From a bacterium (GTDB taxonomy: Bacteria; SZUA-182; SZUA-191; JAJRXT01): a stretch of DNA of 50,802 nucleotides. Numbering within the stretch: the first letter of the stretch is position 1; each line of letters opens with the position of its first letter. The position numbers and the translations under genes are program-made. Location: NCBI GenBank assembly GCA_024277675.1, contig JAJRUS010000018.1, forward strand, positions 1 through 50,802, in the 5' to 3' direction. Positions 43,017 to 50,802 of the stretch are shown here, piece after piece. The notes below the pieces were generated by a model. It was given only the letters and a program-made list of their open reading frames with translations, was not told the origin of the DNA and searched no databases.

Positions 43017-44825
43017 ATGGAAAATCGAATTTCAATTTTACCCGATGATTTAGTACATAAAATCGCTGCCGGCGAGGTGGTGGAACGCCCGCTTTCAGTA
43101 GTTAAGGAATTAGTGGAAAACTCGCTGGATGCAAAAGCCACTCAGATATCTATTTCCTTAAACCAGGGCGGCAAACGGTTTATCAGCGTCAGTGACAACG
43201 GCTGGGGCATGAATCAACAGGATGCCTTGCTGGCGCTGGAACGCCATGCTACCAGCAAGATAAAAAACAGTCGGGATTTATTTAATATAAGCAGCCTGGG
43301 CTTCAGGGGTGAAGCGCTGCCCAGCATTGCCGCCGTCAGTAAAATGACGCTGACCAGCAAAACTAAGCAGGCGCTGGCCGCTACCCGGATTATTATCGAA
43401 GGCGGCAGGATTAAACAGGTAACCGAAGTAGGCTCCCCGTCGGGTACTACCATCGAGGCCAAAAACCTGTTTTTCAACATCCCGGCCCGATATAAATTCC
43501 TGAAAACGACCGCCACCGAATTGGGTCACATTACGCATTATATTTCGCAAATCGCCCTGGCTCACCCCCAGGTTCAGCTTAACCTCCACCACCAGGAGAA
43601 GCCCCTGATAAGAGTCAGCAGCAACAATCTAAAAGAAAGAATGGCGGAACTCTACGGCATCGGTCTGGCTAAGCAATTAATAGCGGTAGAACACCAGAAT
43701 GACAAACTGCGCCTGAGCGGATATGTGTCGAGGCCCCAGCTAAGTCGCGCCGGCCGCGATTATCAATCCATCTTCATAAATAGCCGGCTGGTTAAGGATC
43801 GGCTCATCTATCGGGCCGTCTATGATGCTTATCAGCGTTTGTTGCCCCGCGGACGCCATCCGGTATGGGTATTGTTTTTAGAAATCCCCCCCGGATTAGT
43901 GGACGTAAATGTTCATCCGGCCAAAACGGAGGTGCGCTTTTCCCACCCTCAGGCAATCAGACAATTAGTGGTGGATGGAATAAGTCGTACTTTAGCCACT
44001 GTTTCGGCTACCACCAAATTCAGTATCAGTCCCTCTCCGCTGTCAAAACCTGCCCATGAGTCAGTAGCCACAAACGTCCATCAGCAGCAGATAAAAGAGG
44101 CCCTGGCTCATTATCTGGAGACTCGTATATCGGCTGAAGCGCCACCCTGCAAGCCTGCTCCGCAAAGCTCTGAAACAAAAATTCAAACAGAGCTGCTATC
44201 ACCAGTTGAACTAACTCCCGAAGCCGCCCCCGACAATGCCCGGTTCTTTGCTTCCCTGATTCCCATAGGTCAATTTAATCGAACCTTCATTCTATGTCAG
44301 AACCGGCAGGAATTGGTGATCATCGACCAACATGCCGCCCATGAAAAGGTAATCTATGAAAAGCTGGTGGATAATCTCCGCACCAGTTCGGTTCCCAGGC
44401 AACAACTACTCTTTCCCCACACGTTGGAACTATCTCACCGTGAGCTGAGCGTGATAGAGGAACATTTGGATGCAATCACTGCGGTGGGTTTTGAAGTTGC
44501 TGCTTTTGGAGGTAACACCTATATCCTGAGTGCGGCGCCGGCCTATCTTAATGCCGATACTGCCCCCCAGTCTATAATGGACATCATTGCCGGTCTGGTA
44601 CAGGAACGCAAGCTATCGGCAGTTGAGCTTAAGGCGGCGCTGCTGAACAAGATCGCCTGTCATGCAGCCATCAAAGCCCATCATGAGCTGCGCCCGGAGG
44701 AGATTACCGGCTTGCTTAAACAACTGGCCAGGCTCAACAACCCATTTAACTGCCCGCATGGCCGGCCTACTTTAGTCCGCTATCCCTTATCGGATATTAA
44801 TAAACAATTTCAGCGAACCAGCTGA
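43017..44825 (+). CDS. mutL: DNA mismatch repair protein MutL
   Basis: ISILPDDLVHKIAAGEVVERPLSVVKELVENSLDA, GFRGEALPSIAAVSKM, C-terminal QHAAHEKVIYEKL. Confidence 0.97.
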   Translation: MENRISILPDDLVHKIAAGEVVERPLSVVKELVENSLDAKATQISISLNQGGKRFISVSDNGWGMNQQDALLALERHATSKIKNSRDLFNISSLGFRGEALPSIAAVSKMTLTSKTKQALAATRIIIEGGRIKQVTEVGSPSGTTIEAKNLFFNIPARYKFLKTTATELGHITHYISQIALAHPQVQLNLHHQEKPLIRVSSNNLKERMAELYGIGLAKQLIAVEHQNDKLRLSGYVSRPQLSRAGRDYQSIFINSRLVKDRLIYRAVYDAYQRLLPRGRHPVWVLFLEIPPGLVDVNVHPAKTEVRFSHPQAIRQLVVDGISRTLATVSATTKFSISPSPLSKPAHESVATNVHQQQIKEALAHYLETRISAEAPPCKPAPQSSETKIQTELLSPVELTPEAAPDNARFFASLIPIGQFNRTFILCQNRQELVIIDQHAAHEKVIYEKLVDNLRTSSVPRQQLLFPHTLELSHRELSVIEEHLDAITAVGFEVAAFGGNTYILSAAPAYLNADTAPQSIMDIIAGLVQERKLSAVELKAALLNKIACHAAIKAHHELRPEEITGLLKQLARLNNPFNCPHGRPTLVRYPLSDINKQFQRTS

Positions 44826-44863
44826 CTTTAAAAAAATAGATGCGGCTAATCAGTTGTATTTAC

Positions 44864-44892
44864 TTGACAGACACTGATCCAGTCTATATATT
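44864..44892 (+). promoter_or_regulatory. Strong sigma70-type promoter
   Basis: TTGACA (44864-44869) - 17 nt - TATATT (44887-44892). Confidence 0.65.
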
Positions 44893-44981
44893 CTATAAAA
44901 ATACAGTAGTGTCCGGTTAGGTATTTGCACAAGCTGCAAGACGCCCTTTGAAGGTTGGGATTTTCTATGTCATGGCTGATG

Positions 44982-45059
44982 TTTCGGCCTGTCCCCAGGC
45001 CGAAACCGGAAAGGGAAATCGTCCCTGCTGACATTTTCGGCTTGAGGACAAGCCGAAAA
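44982..45059 (+). ncRNA. Triple-hairpin leader or sRNA candidate upstream of the DUF502 gene
   Basis: TTTCGGCCTG-TCCC-CAGGCCGAAA (44982-45005), AGGGA-AATCG-TCCCT (45012-45026), TTTTCGGCTTG-AGGA-CAAGCCGAAAA (45034-45059), downstream of a consensus promoter. Confidence 0.45.
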
Positions 45060-45158
45060 ATCATTTTTTGAATACAGTCTTTGCTGATAAATTTAAGGCA
45101 GTTAACTAAACACGGAATTGAAGCTAATAACACCTTAATTATTCGGGTAGGGTAAATT

Positions 45159-45818
45159 ATGTGGGCTAAAATAAGACATAGATTGCGCAATATATTTATC
45201 GCCGGCTTACTGACTATTCTGCCCTTACTGGTAACTTATTTTATGCTGGCCTTCTTGTTTAAGAAGATGGACAGCCTCTCCCAGCCATTGGTGCAGAAAC
45301 TATTCGATTTTCTACCATTTGCGGGTTATAAGAGTGTATATATACCGGGCTTAGGGATTACACTTACTATCCTGATCGTTTTTTTAACCGGATTGATTGT
45401 CACCAATGTGATAGGCGGCAAACTTATGGCGCTGGGAGAGCGTCTACTGAATAAGATTCCCCTGGTAAACAGCGTTTACGGAGCTTCTAAACAATTTTTA
45501 CAGGCTATTTCCTTATCCGGGCAGGATTCTTTCAGCAAGGTGGTGATGGTGGAATATCCTCGAAAAGGCATCTATTCAATAGGTTTTATTACCTGCGCCA
45601 CTACCGGGGAACCTCAGCGGTTTACCAAGAAAGAACTGGTAAACACATTCATCCCTACCACTCCGAACCCCACTTCCGGCATGCTGATCATGGTGCCTAA
45701 AGATGATCTTATTCCCCTTTCCATGACCGTTGAAGAAGGCATAAAACTGGTGGTCTCCGGGGGCATGGTCACTCCGCTTAACAATAAGTTAAAAAATAGT
45801 TACCAGAAAAACACCTAA
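45159..45818 (+). CDS. DUF502 family membrane protein
   Basis: FIAGLLTILPLLVTYFMLAFLF, PGLGITLTILIVFLTGL, KIPLVNSVYGASKQF, PTTPNPTSGMLIMVPKDDLIPL. Confidence 0.9.
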   Translation: MWAKIRHRLRNIFIAGLLTILPLLVTYFMLAFLFKKMDSLSQPLVQKLFDFLPFAGYKSVYIPGLGITLTILIVFLTGLIVTNVIGGKLMALGERLLNKIPLVNSVYGASKQFLQAISLSGQDSFSKVVMVEYPRKGIYSIGFITCATTGEPQRFTKKELVNTFIPTTPNPTSGMLIMVPKDDLIPLSMTVEEGIKLVVSGGMVTPLNNKLKNSYQKNT

Positions 45819-45989
45819 ACCAAGACAGACAACCGCCGCCGCCAGACCTTTTTACCTGTACCGGAAGTTAATATAATCGGACTTGTCGAATACAAGTTCT
45901 TTAAGCCATTGACTGCGTAGCAGCCAACAGGAGGCTTACGTCAGACACAACAATGGCGATTCGCATAAACATCCGGCTGTTTGGCCGGT

Positions 45990-47234
45990 TTATTTCGTTT
46001 TTTTCGGCTGATTGTTTTGCTTGGTCCAATTGAAGAATGAGCCGCTGGGAAGCCCTGGTGCAGATGGAGTTTGTTTGTCTATTTTACCAGTCAGGGGGTT
46101 ATAATCCGGGTCGGTCATTTCCGGGGGATCGCCGGAGTAAGGCTGGCCATTATCATGAATATCATTCCCCTGCACCACGACACTATGTTCAGTACGCGGG
46201 CTTAACCCAGCGTTTACATTGTCATGAATATGATTTTTTATGATTACCGCTGAGGATTTATTGGTCATGCCAATACCGGCTTTACCGTTATTATGTATGT
46301 TATTGTTTTCAATCAACACCGATACGGCAGAATCCAGCCCTATACCGGCATACCTGTTATTATAAGTTTCATTGTTCCTGATTACGGCTGAGGCTTTGCG
46401 CCGCAGCCCTATGCCGGCAAAGCGGTTACTGTAGACAACATTCCCCTCCACCAGGGGCGCAAAGGCGTTGCTTATGCCTATCCCCGCCCCGCGATTAGGT
46501 AACTTGGCCACTCCATTGTGATATACCCTGTTATTTATTATAGTAGGAAACCCGCCTACCCTGGCGCCTATACCTACCCAGCCGTTACTATAAACAATAT
46601 TATCCGCAATCAAGGGATGCGCCCCGTTGCGGATGCCGATACCACTCTCGGTATTGCCATAAACTATATTCCCAACGATGGTAGCCGCCGACCCGTGATT
46701 ATTGCCGATACCCAGTCCCTGATTAGCATAAACTATGTTATTGGCAATATAGGGCGCTGCCTGCTTGCCGTTTTTAACATGCGAACCAATTCCGGTACTT
46801 CCCATATGGTGAATGATATTATTGATAATAATGGGAGATGTGCCCCGGTTTTGTACTCCGTGGGGATGAGCGGGGAGGTGGTGATTTACCTTGCCCAAAC
46901 CGGTAAGCGTAAAACCGTCGATAACCGCTCCGTCAGCCCCCGCCACCACCGGTTTAAACACTCCGCCAGCATCGACAGTGGTGCGTCTGGCAGCGGTATG
47001 GTTTAAGTGTTCCGCTTCGGTGCCCTCACTGCGCACAATTACCCTTTCTTTGAGCACCAGCGTTTCATAATAAGTACCGGGGGCCACCTCCACCGTATCC
47101 CCGGCCTGGGCCGCATCAATTGCTCCCTGAATGGTTTTATATTCAGCCGGCACGTGCAGTACCTTAGCTAAAACCAAGTTGGGAAAAATAAGTGCACCTA
47201 TGATTAATAGAATAAAATAGCTTAATTTTTTCAT
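45990..47234 (-). CDS. Exported right-handed parallel beta-helix repeat protein
   Basis: Signal peptide; VPAEYKTIQGAIDAAQAGDTVEVAPGTYYE then repeated xxGIGxxxxAxxxIxNNxVYxN. Confidence 0.9.
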   Translation of the reverse strand: MKKLSYFILLIIGALIFPNLVLAKVLHVPAEYKTIQGAIDAAQAGDTVEVAPGTYYETLVLKERVIVRSEGTEAEHLNHTAARRTTVDAGGVFKPVVAGADGAVIDGFTLTGLGKVNHHLPAHPHGVQNRGTSPIIINNIIHHMGSTGIGSHVKNGKQAAPYIANNIVYANQGLGIGNNHGSAATIVGNIVYGNTESGIGIRNGAHPLIADNIVYSNGWVGIGARVGGFPTIINNRVYHNGVAKLPNRGAGIGISNAFAPLVEGNVVYSNRFAGIGLRRKASAVIRNNETYNNRYAGIGLDSAVSVLIENNNIHNNGKAGIGMTNKSSAVIIKNHIHDNVNAGLSPRTEHSVVVQGNDIHDNGQPYSGDPPEMTDPDYNPLTGKIDKQTPSAPGLPSGSFFNWTKQNNQPKKTK

Positions 47235-47301
47235 CTTGTTTACCTATAGCCTTTGTGAGTCAGCGCAAATAAAATCTTACATTATCTTAACTCTAAATAA
47301 T

Positions 47302-47481
47302 TTACCACAAAAAACACAGAAAACACAGAGAATTTTTTATAAGGAAGGGTCATTGACCCAAGCCAGGAAACCAAGAACAGGCATAGCCTGTTTTTTAAGA
47401 AGGGGGCTTTAGCCCCTTCCTGGTTTCCTCATGGTCATTCCGGGGTTTTTCTTTGTGCTCTTTGTGAGCTTTGTGGTGAAA
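47302..47481. mobile_element. Palindromic MITE-like element with iteron-type ends
   Basis: Left arm ttaccacaaaaaacacagaaaacacagagaa and right arm tttctttgtgctctttgtgagctttgtggtgaaaa are near-complements; inner pair AGGAAACCA (47365-47373) / TGGTTTCCT (47421-47429) and three small hairpins. Confidence 0.6.
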
Positions 47482-47556
47482 ATCATACCGGCAATCCCAG
47501 CAATTCAATATTATTTATGAGACCTGGCTTTCCGTTCCTGAATGCTTTTAAATTTT

Positions 47557-49092
47557 TTATTCAACTCTGGGGAACAATGGCGGCCCCTTAATTGTAACCG
47601 TTCCCGATAACAAGCCTCCCCACATAGTTATCTCATAAAAATTAGAAGATTCCAATGCTTCTTTTATTCCCAGTTGCCGCCATATTTTAGCGGCGGTGTT
47701 TGGCATAAAGGGCCAGATCAGCAAAGCTATAATCCTGATAACCTCAGTAATATTGTACATAACAGCCGCCAGTTGTTTTATTTTAGCAGGCTCCTTATTC
47801 AATGCCCAGGGCGCCATTTGTTCAATATATTTATTGGCGGCGGCCACCACTACCCATATCTCTTCCAATATACGGCTAAAATAAGCCTCGTCATAAAGCG
47901 CAATAATGCGCCCTATTGATTGCTCAACCAGGAGTTCTAACTCCCCGGTCACCCCCTGATCCTCATTAGCCTCAGGGACTACTCCCTTAAAATATTTCCC
48001 CAGCATAGCCAGGCTGCGGCTTACCAGATTACCCAGGTCATTAGCCAAATCAGCATTTAAGCGGCCGATAAATGCCGTATGCGAAAAATCCCCGTCATTG
48101 CCGAAAGATACCTCCCGCAACAAAAAGTATCTTAACGCATCCACCCCATATTGGTCAATTATCTGATGCGGGTCCACCACATTGCCCAGCGACTTGGACA
48201 TTTTCCGGCCCTCCACCGTCCACCAGCCATGGGCCACTATCTGTTTGGGCAGGGCAAAGCCGGCCGACATTAAAAAGGCGGGCCAATATACCGCATGAAA
48301 GCGCAGAATATCCTTGGCCAACAAATGCACATCGGCCGGCCAGAGCCGGTTAAAATGAGCCGTATCATCCGGATAACCGATAGCGGTAAGATAATTGGTC
48401 AGCGCATCCAGCCACACATATATAATGTGTTTATCATCCACCGGCACCGGCACCCCCCACTTGAAGCTGGTACGGGTTACGCTTAAATCCCGTAAACCGC
48501 CTTTGATAAACTTTAGCACCTCGTTGCGCCGGGATTCGGGTAGAATGAAATCGGGATTGGCAGTTATATAATCAAGTAGCGGCTTTTGATACTTAGACAG
48601 CCGAAAGAAATAACTCTCTTCCTTTAGCTTCTCTGTCGGGCGACCGCAGGATGGGCAGTGCTTGGCATGTTCAAATTGGGATTCCGTCCAGAAAGTCTCA
48701 CAGGGGGTGCAATACCAATCCTCGTACTCTCCCTTATATATATCTCCTTTTTCATACAGGGTTTGAAACAGGGCCTGGGCAGCCCGCTTATGCCGCTCAT
48801 CTGTGGTGCGAATAAAATAATCATTGGAGATGTCAAGCTTCCGCCACAAAGCCTTAAAGTGATCAGACATACGGTCAGCTAAAGCCTGGGGAGGCTCGCC
48901 CCTACTTGCTGCCGCCTGCTCCACCTTCTGTCCATGTTCATCGGTGCCGGTAAGGAAAAATACCTCAGAGCCGGAAAGCCGCTTAAAGCGAGCCAGTACA
49001 TCAGCCGCAATGGTGGTATAGGCATGCCCGATATGCGGCACATCGTTTACATAGTAAATGGGAGTAGTTACGTAAAATTTTGGTTTACTCAT
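47557..49092 (-). CDS. metG: Methionyl-tRNA synthetase
   Basis: FYVTTPIYYVNDVPHIGHAYTTIAADVLARF, TGTDEHGQK, KMSKSLGNVVDPH; Cys4 zinc knuckle. Confidence 0.97.
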   Translation of the reverse strand: MSKPKFYVTTPIYYVNDVPHIGHAYTTIAADVLARFKRLSGSEVFFLTGTDEHGQKVEQAAASRGEPPQALADRMSDHFKALWRKLDISNDYFIRTTDERHKRAAQALFQTLYEKGDIYKGEYEDWYCTPCETFWTESQFEHAKHCPSCGRPTEKLKEESYFFRLSKYQKPLLDYITANPDFILPESRRNEVLKFIKGGLRDLSVTRTSFKWGVPVPVDDKHIIYVWLDALTNYLTAIGYPDDTAHFNRLWPADVHLLAKDILRFHAVYWPAFLMSAGFALPKQIVAHGWWTVEGRKMSKSLGNVVDPHQIIDQYGVDALRYFLLREVSFGNDGDFSHTAFIGRLNADLANDLGNLVSRSLAMLGKYFKGVVPEANEDQGVTGELELLVEQSIGRIIALYDEAYFSRILEEIWVVVAAANKYIEQMAPWALNKEPAKIKQLAAVMYNITEVIRIIALLIWPFMPNTAAKIWRQLGIKEALESSNFYEITMWGGLLSGTVTIKGPPLFPRVE

Positions 49093-49618
49093 AGCGCCTC
49101 TGTTTGAGATATATCTGCCTTACTTGTTTAAAAAAGAGCAGGCTGGTCTGCGCTTTATAATCGGGATAAGTCCACTCATGGGACTGCCAACCCCGGCTAC
49201 GGTTATAAACCAGGGTTATCTCCCCATATATTCCCTGCCCCAGATAAAGCCGGTGAGCAAAATCCTTGGTACTGGCCAACACCAGCTTGGCAGCGGTTAA
49301 ATAGCCGGGGTCTAAATTAATGCGCCGGTTGCCTTCACTATCCGCAAATTCTTCCTCCAATTCATTGGTCAATATTTTTATTTCGGGTAAGCCGTCTTGA
49401 GGAATAAGCCGCTCAAAGCTGACCCACTTTCTCAATAAGCCCGGCCCCATTTCTTTTTTATAATATTCCGTATGATCGAATGCTACAACCTGCGACTCTA
49501 AGTCAATATTACCAAACCGGGGAACCAGCTTATCAAGTACCGCTGGAAACAAGTCCTCGCACGTGGCAAACATCGCCAGAACAAACTTGACTTTTAATGG
49601 GGGGGTAATAGTGCCCAT
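49085..49618 (-). CDS. DUF4416 family protein
   Basis: VKFVLAMFATCEDLFPAVLDKLVPRFGNIDLES, FDHTEYYKKEMGPGLLRKWVSFERLI, RRINLDPGYLTAAKLVLASTKDFAHRLYLG. Confidence 0.85.
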   Translation of the reverse strand: MGTITPPLKVKFVLAMFATCEDLFPAVLDKLVPRFGNIDLESQVVAFDHTEYYKKEMGPGLLRKWVSFERLIPQDGLPEIKILTNELEEEFADSEGNRRINLDPGYLTAAKLVLASTKDFAHRLYLGQGIYGEITLVYNRSRGWQSHEWTYPDYKAQTSLLFFKQVRQIYLKQRRYE

Positions 49619-49668
49619 TTACTTATTAACCGAATGATTTTATCTGGCTGCTCTTGGATGGTCATGAT

Positions 49669-50196
49669 TTATATTATCGTCTGCCTTTCAATTTCGAATT
49701 CTTTAAACCCTCCTTTATCCCGGAGTACCTTTATTTTTACCATAGATCCAACCACTCCCCTTAGCTTGGACATATGAGACTTACCTGTTACTGGAACACC
49801 ATCTATTTCAACCATAATATCGTTTACTTTTACACCTGCTGCTCTGGCCGGAGACACTGTTGTAAAACTGTATATTTTAGCCCCATTTTTACCGCAATCT
49901 GTTTTTGATACTCCAATACCGGCATATCTCTCAGAAGAAGATGCCCCTTCTTCACTTTTTAACAGAAGGTCATCATCATCATACTTTTTCCCCTCTGTTC
50001 CTCGTATATCTTTCAACAACTTTATCATCACATCTTGTCTGGTAATCATCTTTTCATACAAATTTATAGCCTTAATAACAAACTCCAAGTGTTTAGAAAT
50101 AAAATAAACAACAAAACCGATAAAGCCAAGTAGTACAGCGAACCCTAAAATTATAAGAACTCCTCCAAAATCCATAATTTCCTCCTGCTGAATCAT
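49669..50196 (-). CDS. Membrane-anchored single-PDZ-domain protein
   Basis: N-terminal TM; PDZ-like VSPARAAGVKVNDIMVEIDGVPVTGKSHMSKLRGVVGSMVKIKVLRDKG. Confidence 0.7.
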   Translation of the reverse strand: MIQQEEIMDFGGVLIILGFAVLLGFIGFVVYFISKHLEFVIKAINLYEKMITRQDVMIKLLKDIRGTEGKKYDDDDLLLKSEEGASSSERYAGIGVSKTDCGKNGAKIYSFTTVSPARAAGVKVNDIMVEIDGVPVTGKSHMSKLRGVVGSMVKIKVLRDKGGFKEFEIERQTII

Positions 50197-50423
50197 ACAT
50201 CATTTAAATCAATTTTACTTTTTCCCTTTAATCGATACTCATACCAATCACCCTTTCCTCGTGCCCCGCAATAAATCCATACAAAAGGCGCCGCACAGAA
50301 TACTGTTACAAAGCAGAGAACCAACAACCACACCCCTTTGGCTGTCATTCCTTTTGATAAGTACCAGAAAGGCCCCAGCATGAACGATAACCAGTCCCAA
50401 CCACCTGTTTCATCTTTACTCAT
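50193..50423 (-). CDS. Small membrane protein, DUF2628-like
   Basis: WLSFMLGPFWYLSKGMTAKGVWLLVLCFVTVFCAAPFVWIYCGARG. Confidence 0.55.
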   Translation of the reverse strand: MSKDETGGWDWLSFMLGPFWYLSKGMTAKGVWLLVLCFVTVFCAAPFVWIYCGARGKGDWYEYRLKGKSKIDLNDV

Positions 50424-50671
50424 TCAGCAAGCTCCTGCATAAGGTCATCTACAGTACCTTTTTTTACCTCTCCGCGAGCATATTCTTCTTTTGCTTTTTT
50501 GATGTTTTCAGCAAGTAATTCCTGCCGATGCTCTATCAGCCGGTGGCGAATAATATTAATAAGGTCTTCTTGCTGATATTCCGGTAATGCTTCAATTATC
50601 TCTAACGCCCCCTGGAATGTCATCGTCTGCCGGTTAGACATGTGGAACACCTCCTTAATTTTTAAAAGCAC
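50420..50671 (-). CDS. Small antitoxin-like protein, likely start MSNRQTMTF
   Basis: FQGALEIIEALPEYQQEDLINIIRHRLIEHRQELLAENIKKAKEEYARGEVKKGTVDDLMQEL. Confidence 0.5.
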   Translation of the reverse strand: MLLKIKEVFHMSNRQTMTFQGALEIIEALPEYQQEDLINIIRHRLIEHRQELLAENIKKAKEEYARGEVKKGTVDDLMQELAE

Positions 50672-50724
50672 CCTTTACTAAAAACAGCTATTTGTTGGGT
50701 TTCATTTCATTCAACTAAAACCTG

Positions 50725-50802
50725 CTACTTTTCCGCCTTAACCTTTACCGGCGGGCTGACCTCGCCAAAATAAAAAGTACGATGCGGAAAGGGAATCTCG
50801 AT
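50725..50802 (-). CDS. 3' end of a gene, possibly an MscS-family mechanosensitive channel (partial, window edge)
   Basis: Minus-strand translation IEIPFPHRTFYFGEVSPPVKVKAEK*. Confidence 0.5.
   Translation of the reverse strand: MEIPFPHRTFYFGEVSPPVKVKAEK

Overview
A 50.8 kb window from a bacterial chromosome. It is probably a Gram-negative, respiring anaerobe: kdsA, exbD and a DegP-type protease suggest an envelope with an outer membrane, and there are many c-type cytochromes. I could not place the taxon. Layout: (1) 0.26-2.6 kb: a decayed P-loop ATPase gene (minus strand) and a VapBC-like PIN toxin pair. (2) 2.9-10.9 kb: housekeeping run pheT, zapB-like, zapA, a 6S-like ncRNA candidate, fau, rny, ymdB-like, xseA, xseB. 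(3) 10.9-26.8 kb: a minus-strand multiheme cytochrome locus of about 16 kb. It has five cytochromes with about 55 predicted heme sites, including one 28-heme protein made of repeating tetraheme units and three CX3CH/CX4CH sites, plus a cytochrome b-like protein, NHL, TPR and beta-helix proteins, and at least four very small membrane ORFs, three of them absent from the ORF track. (4) 27.2-36.7 kb: metK, ahcY, kdsA, degP-like, thpR, recA, aspartate dehydrogenase, nrdR, asd. (5) 36.7-40.9 kb: trehalose cluster otsA, TreT-like glycosyltransferase, a two-repeat helical protein, otsB. (6) 40.9-50.8 kb: mixed housekeeping and envelope genes (cyclophilin, exbD, mutL, DUF502, beta-helix, metG, DUF4416, PDZ, the 3' end of a possible mscS). 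The most striking observation is a recurring pattern. Three core genes (rny, metK, asd) each carry a single in-frame TAA/TAG with the reading frame and conserved protein continuing intact after it. A small cytochrome-locus ORF and the ATPase pseudogene show the same. In the four that can be compared with known families, the stop sits where I recall Glu (GAA/GAG) as the usual residue. This could be recoding or readthrough, G-to-T errors or damage, or early gene decay. The sequence alone cannot decide. All calls are from reading the sequence and remembered family motifs; no database search was run.
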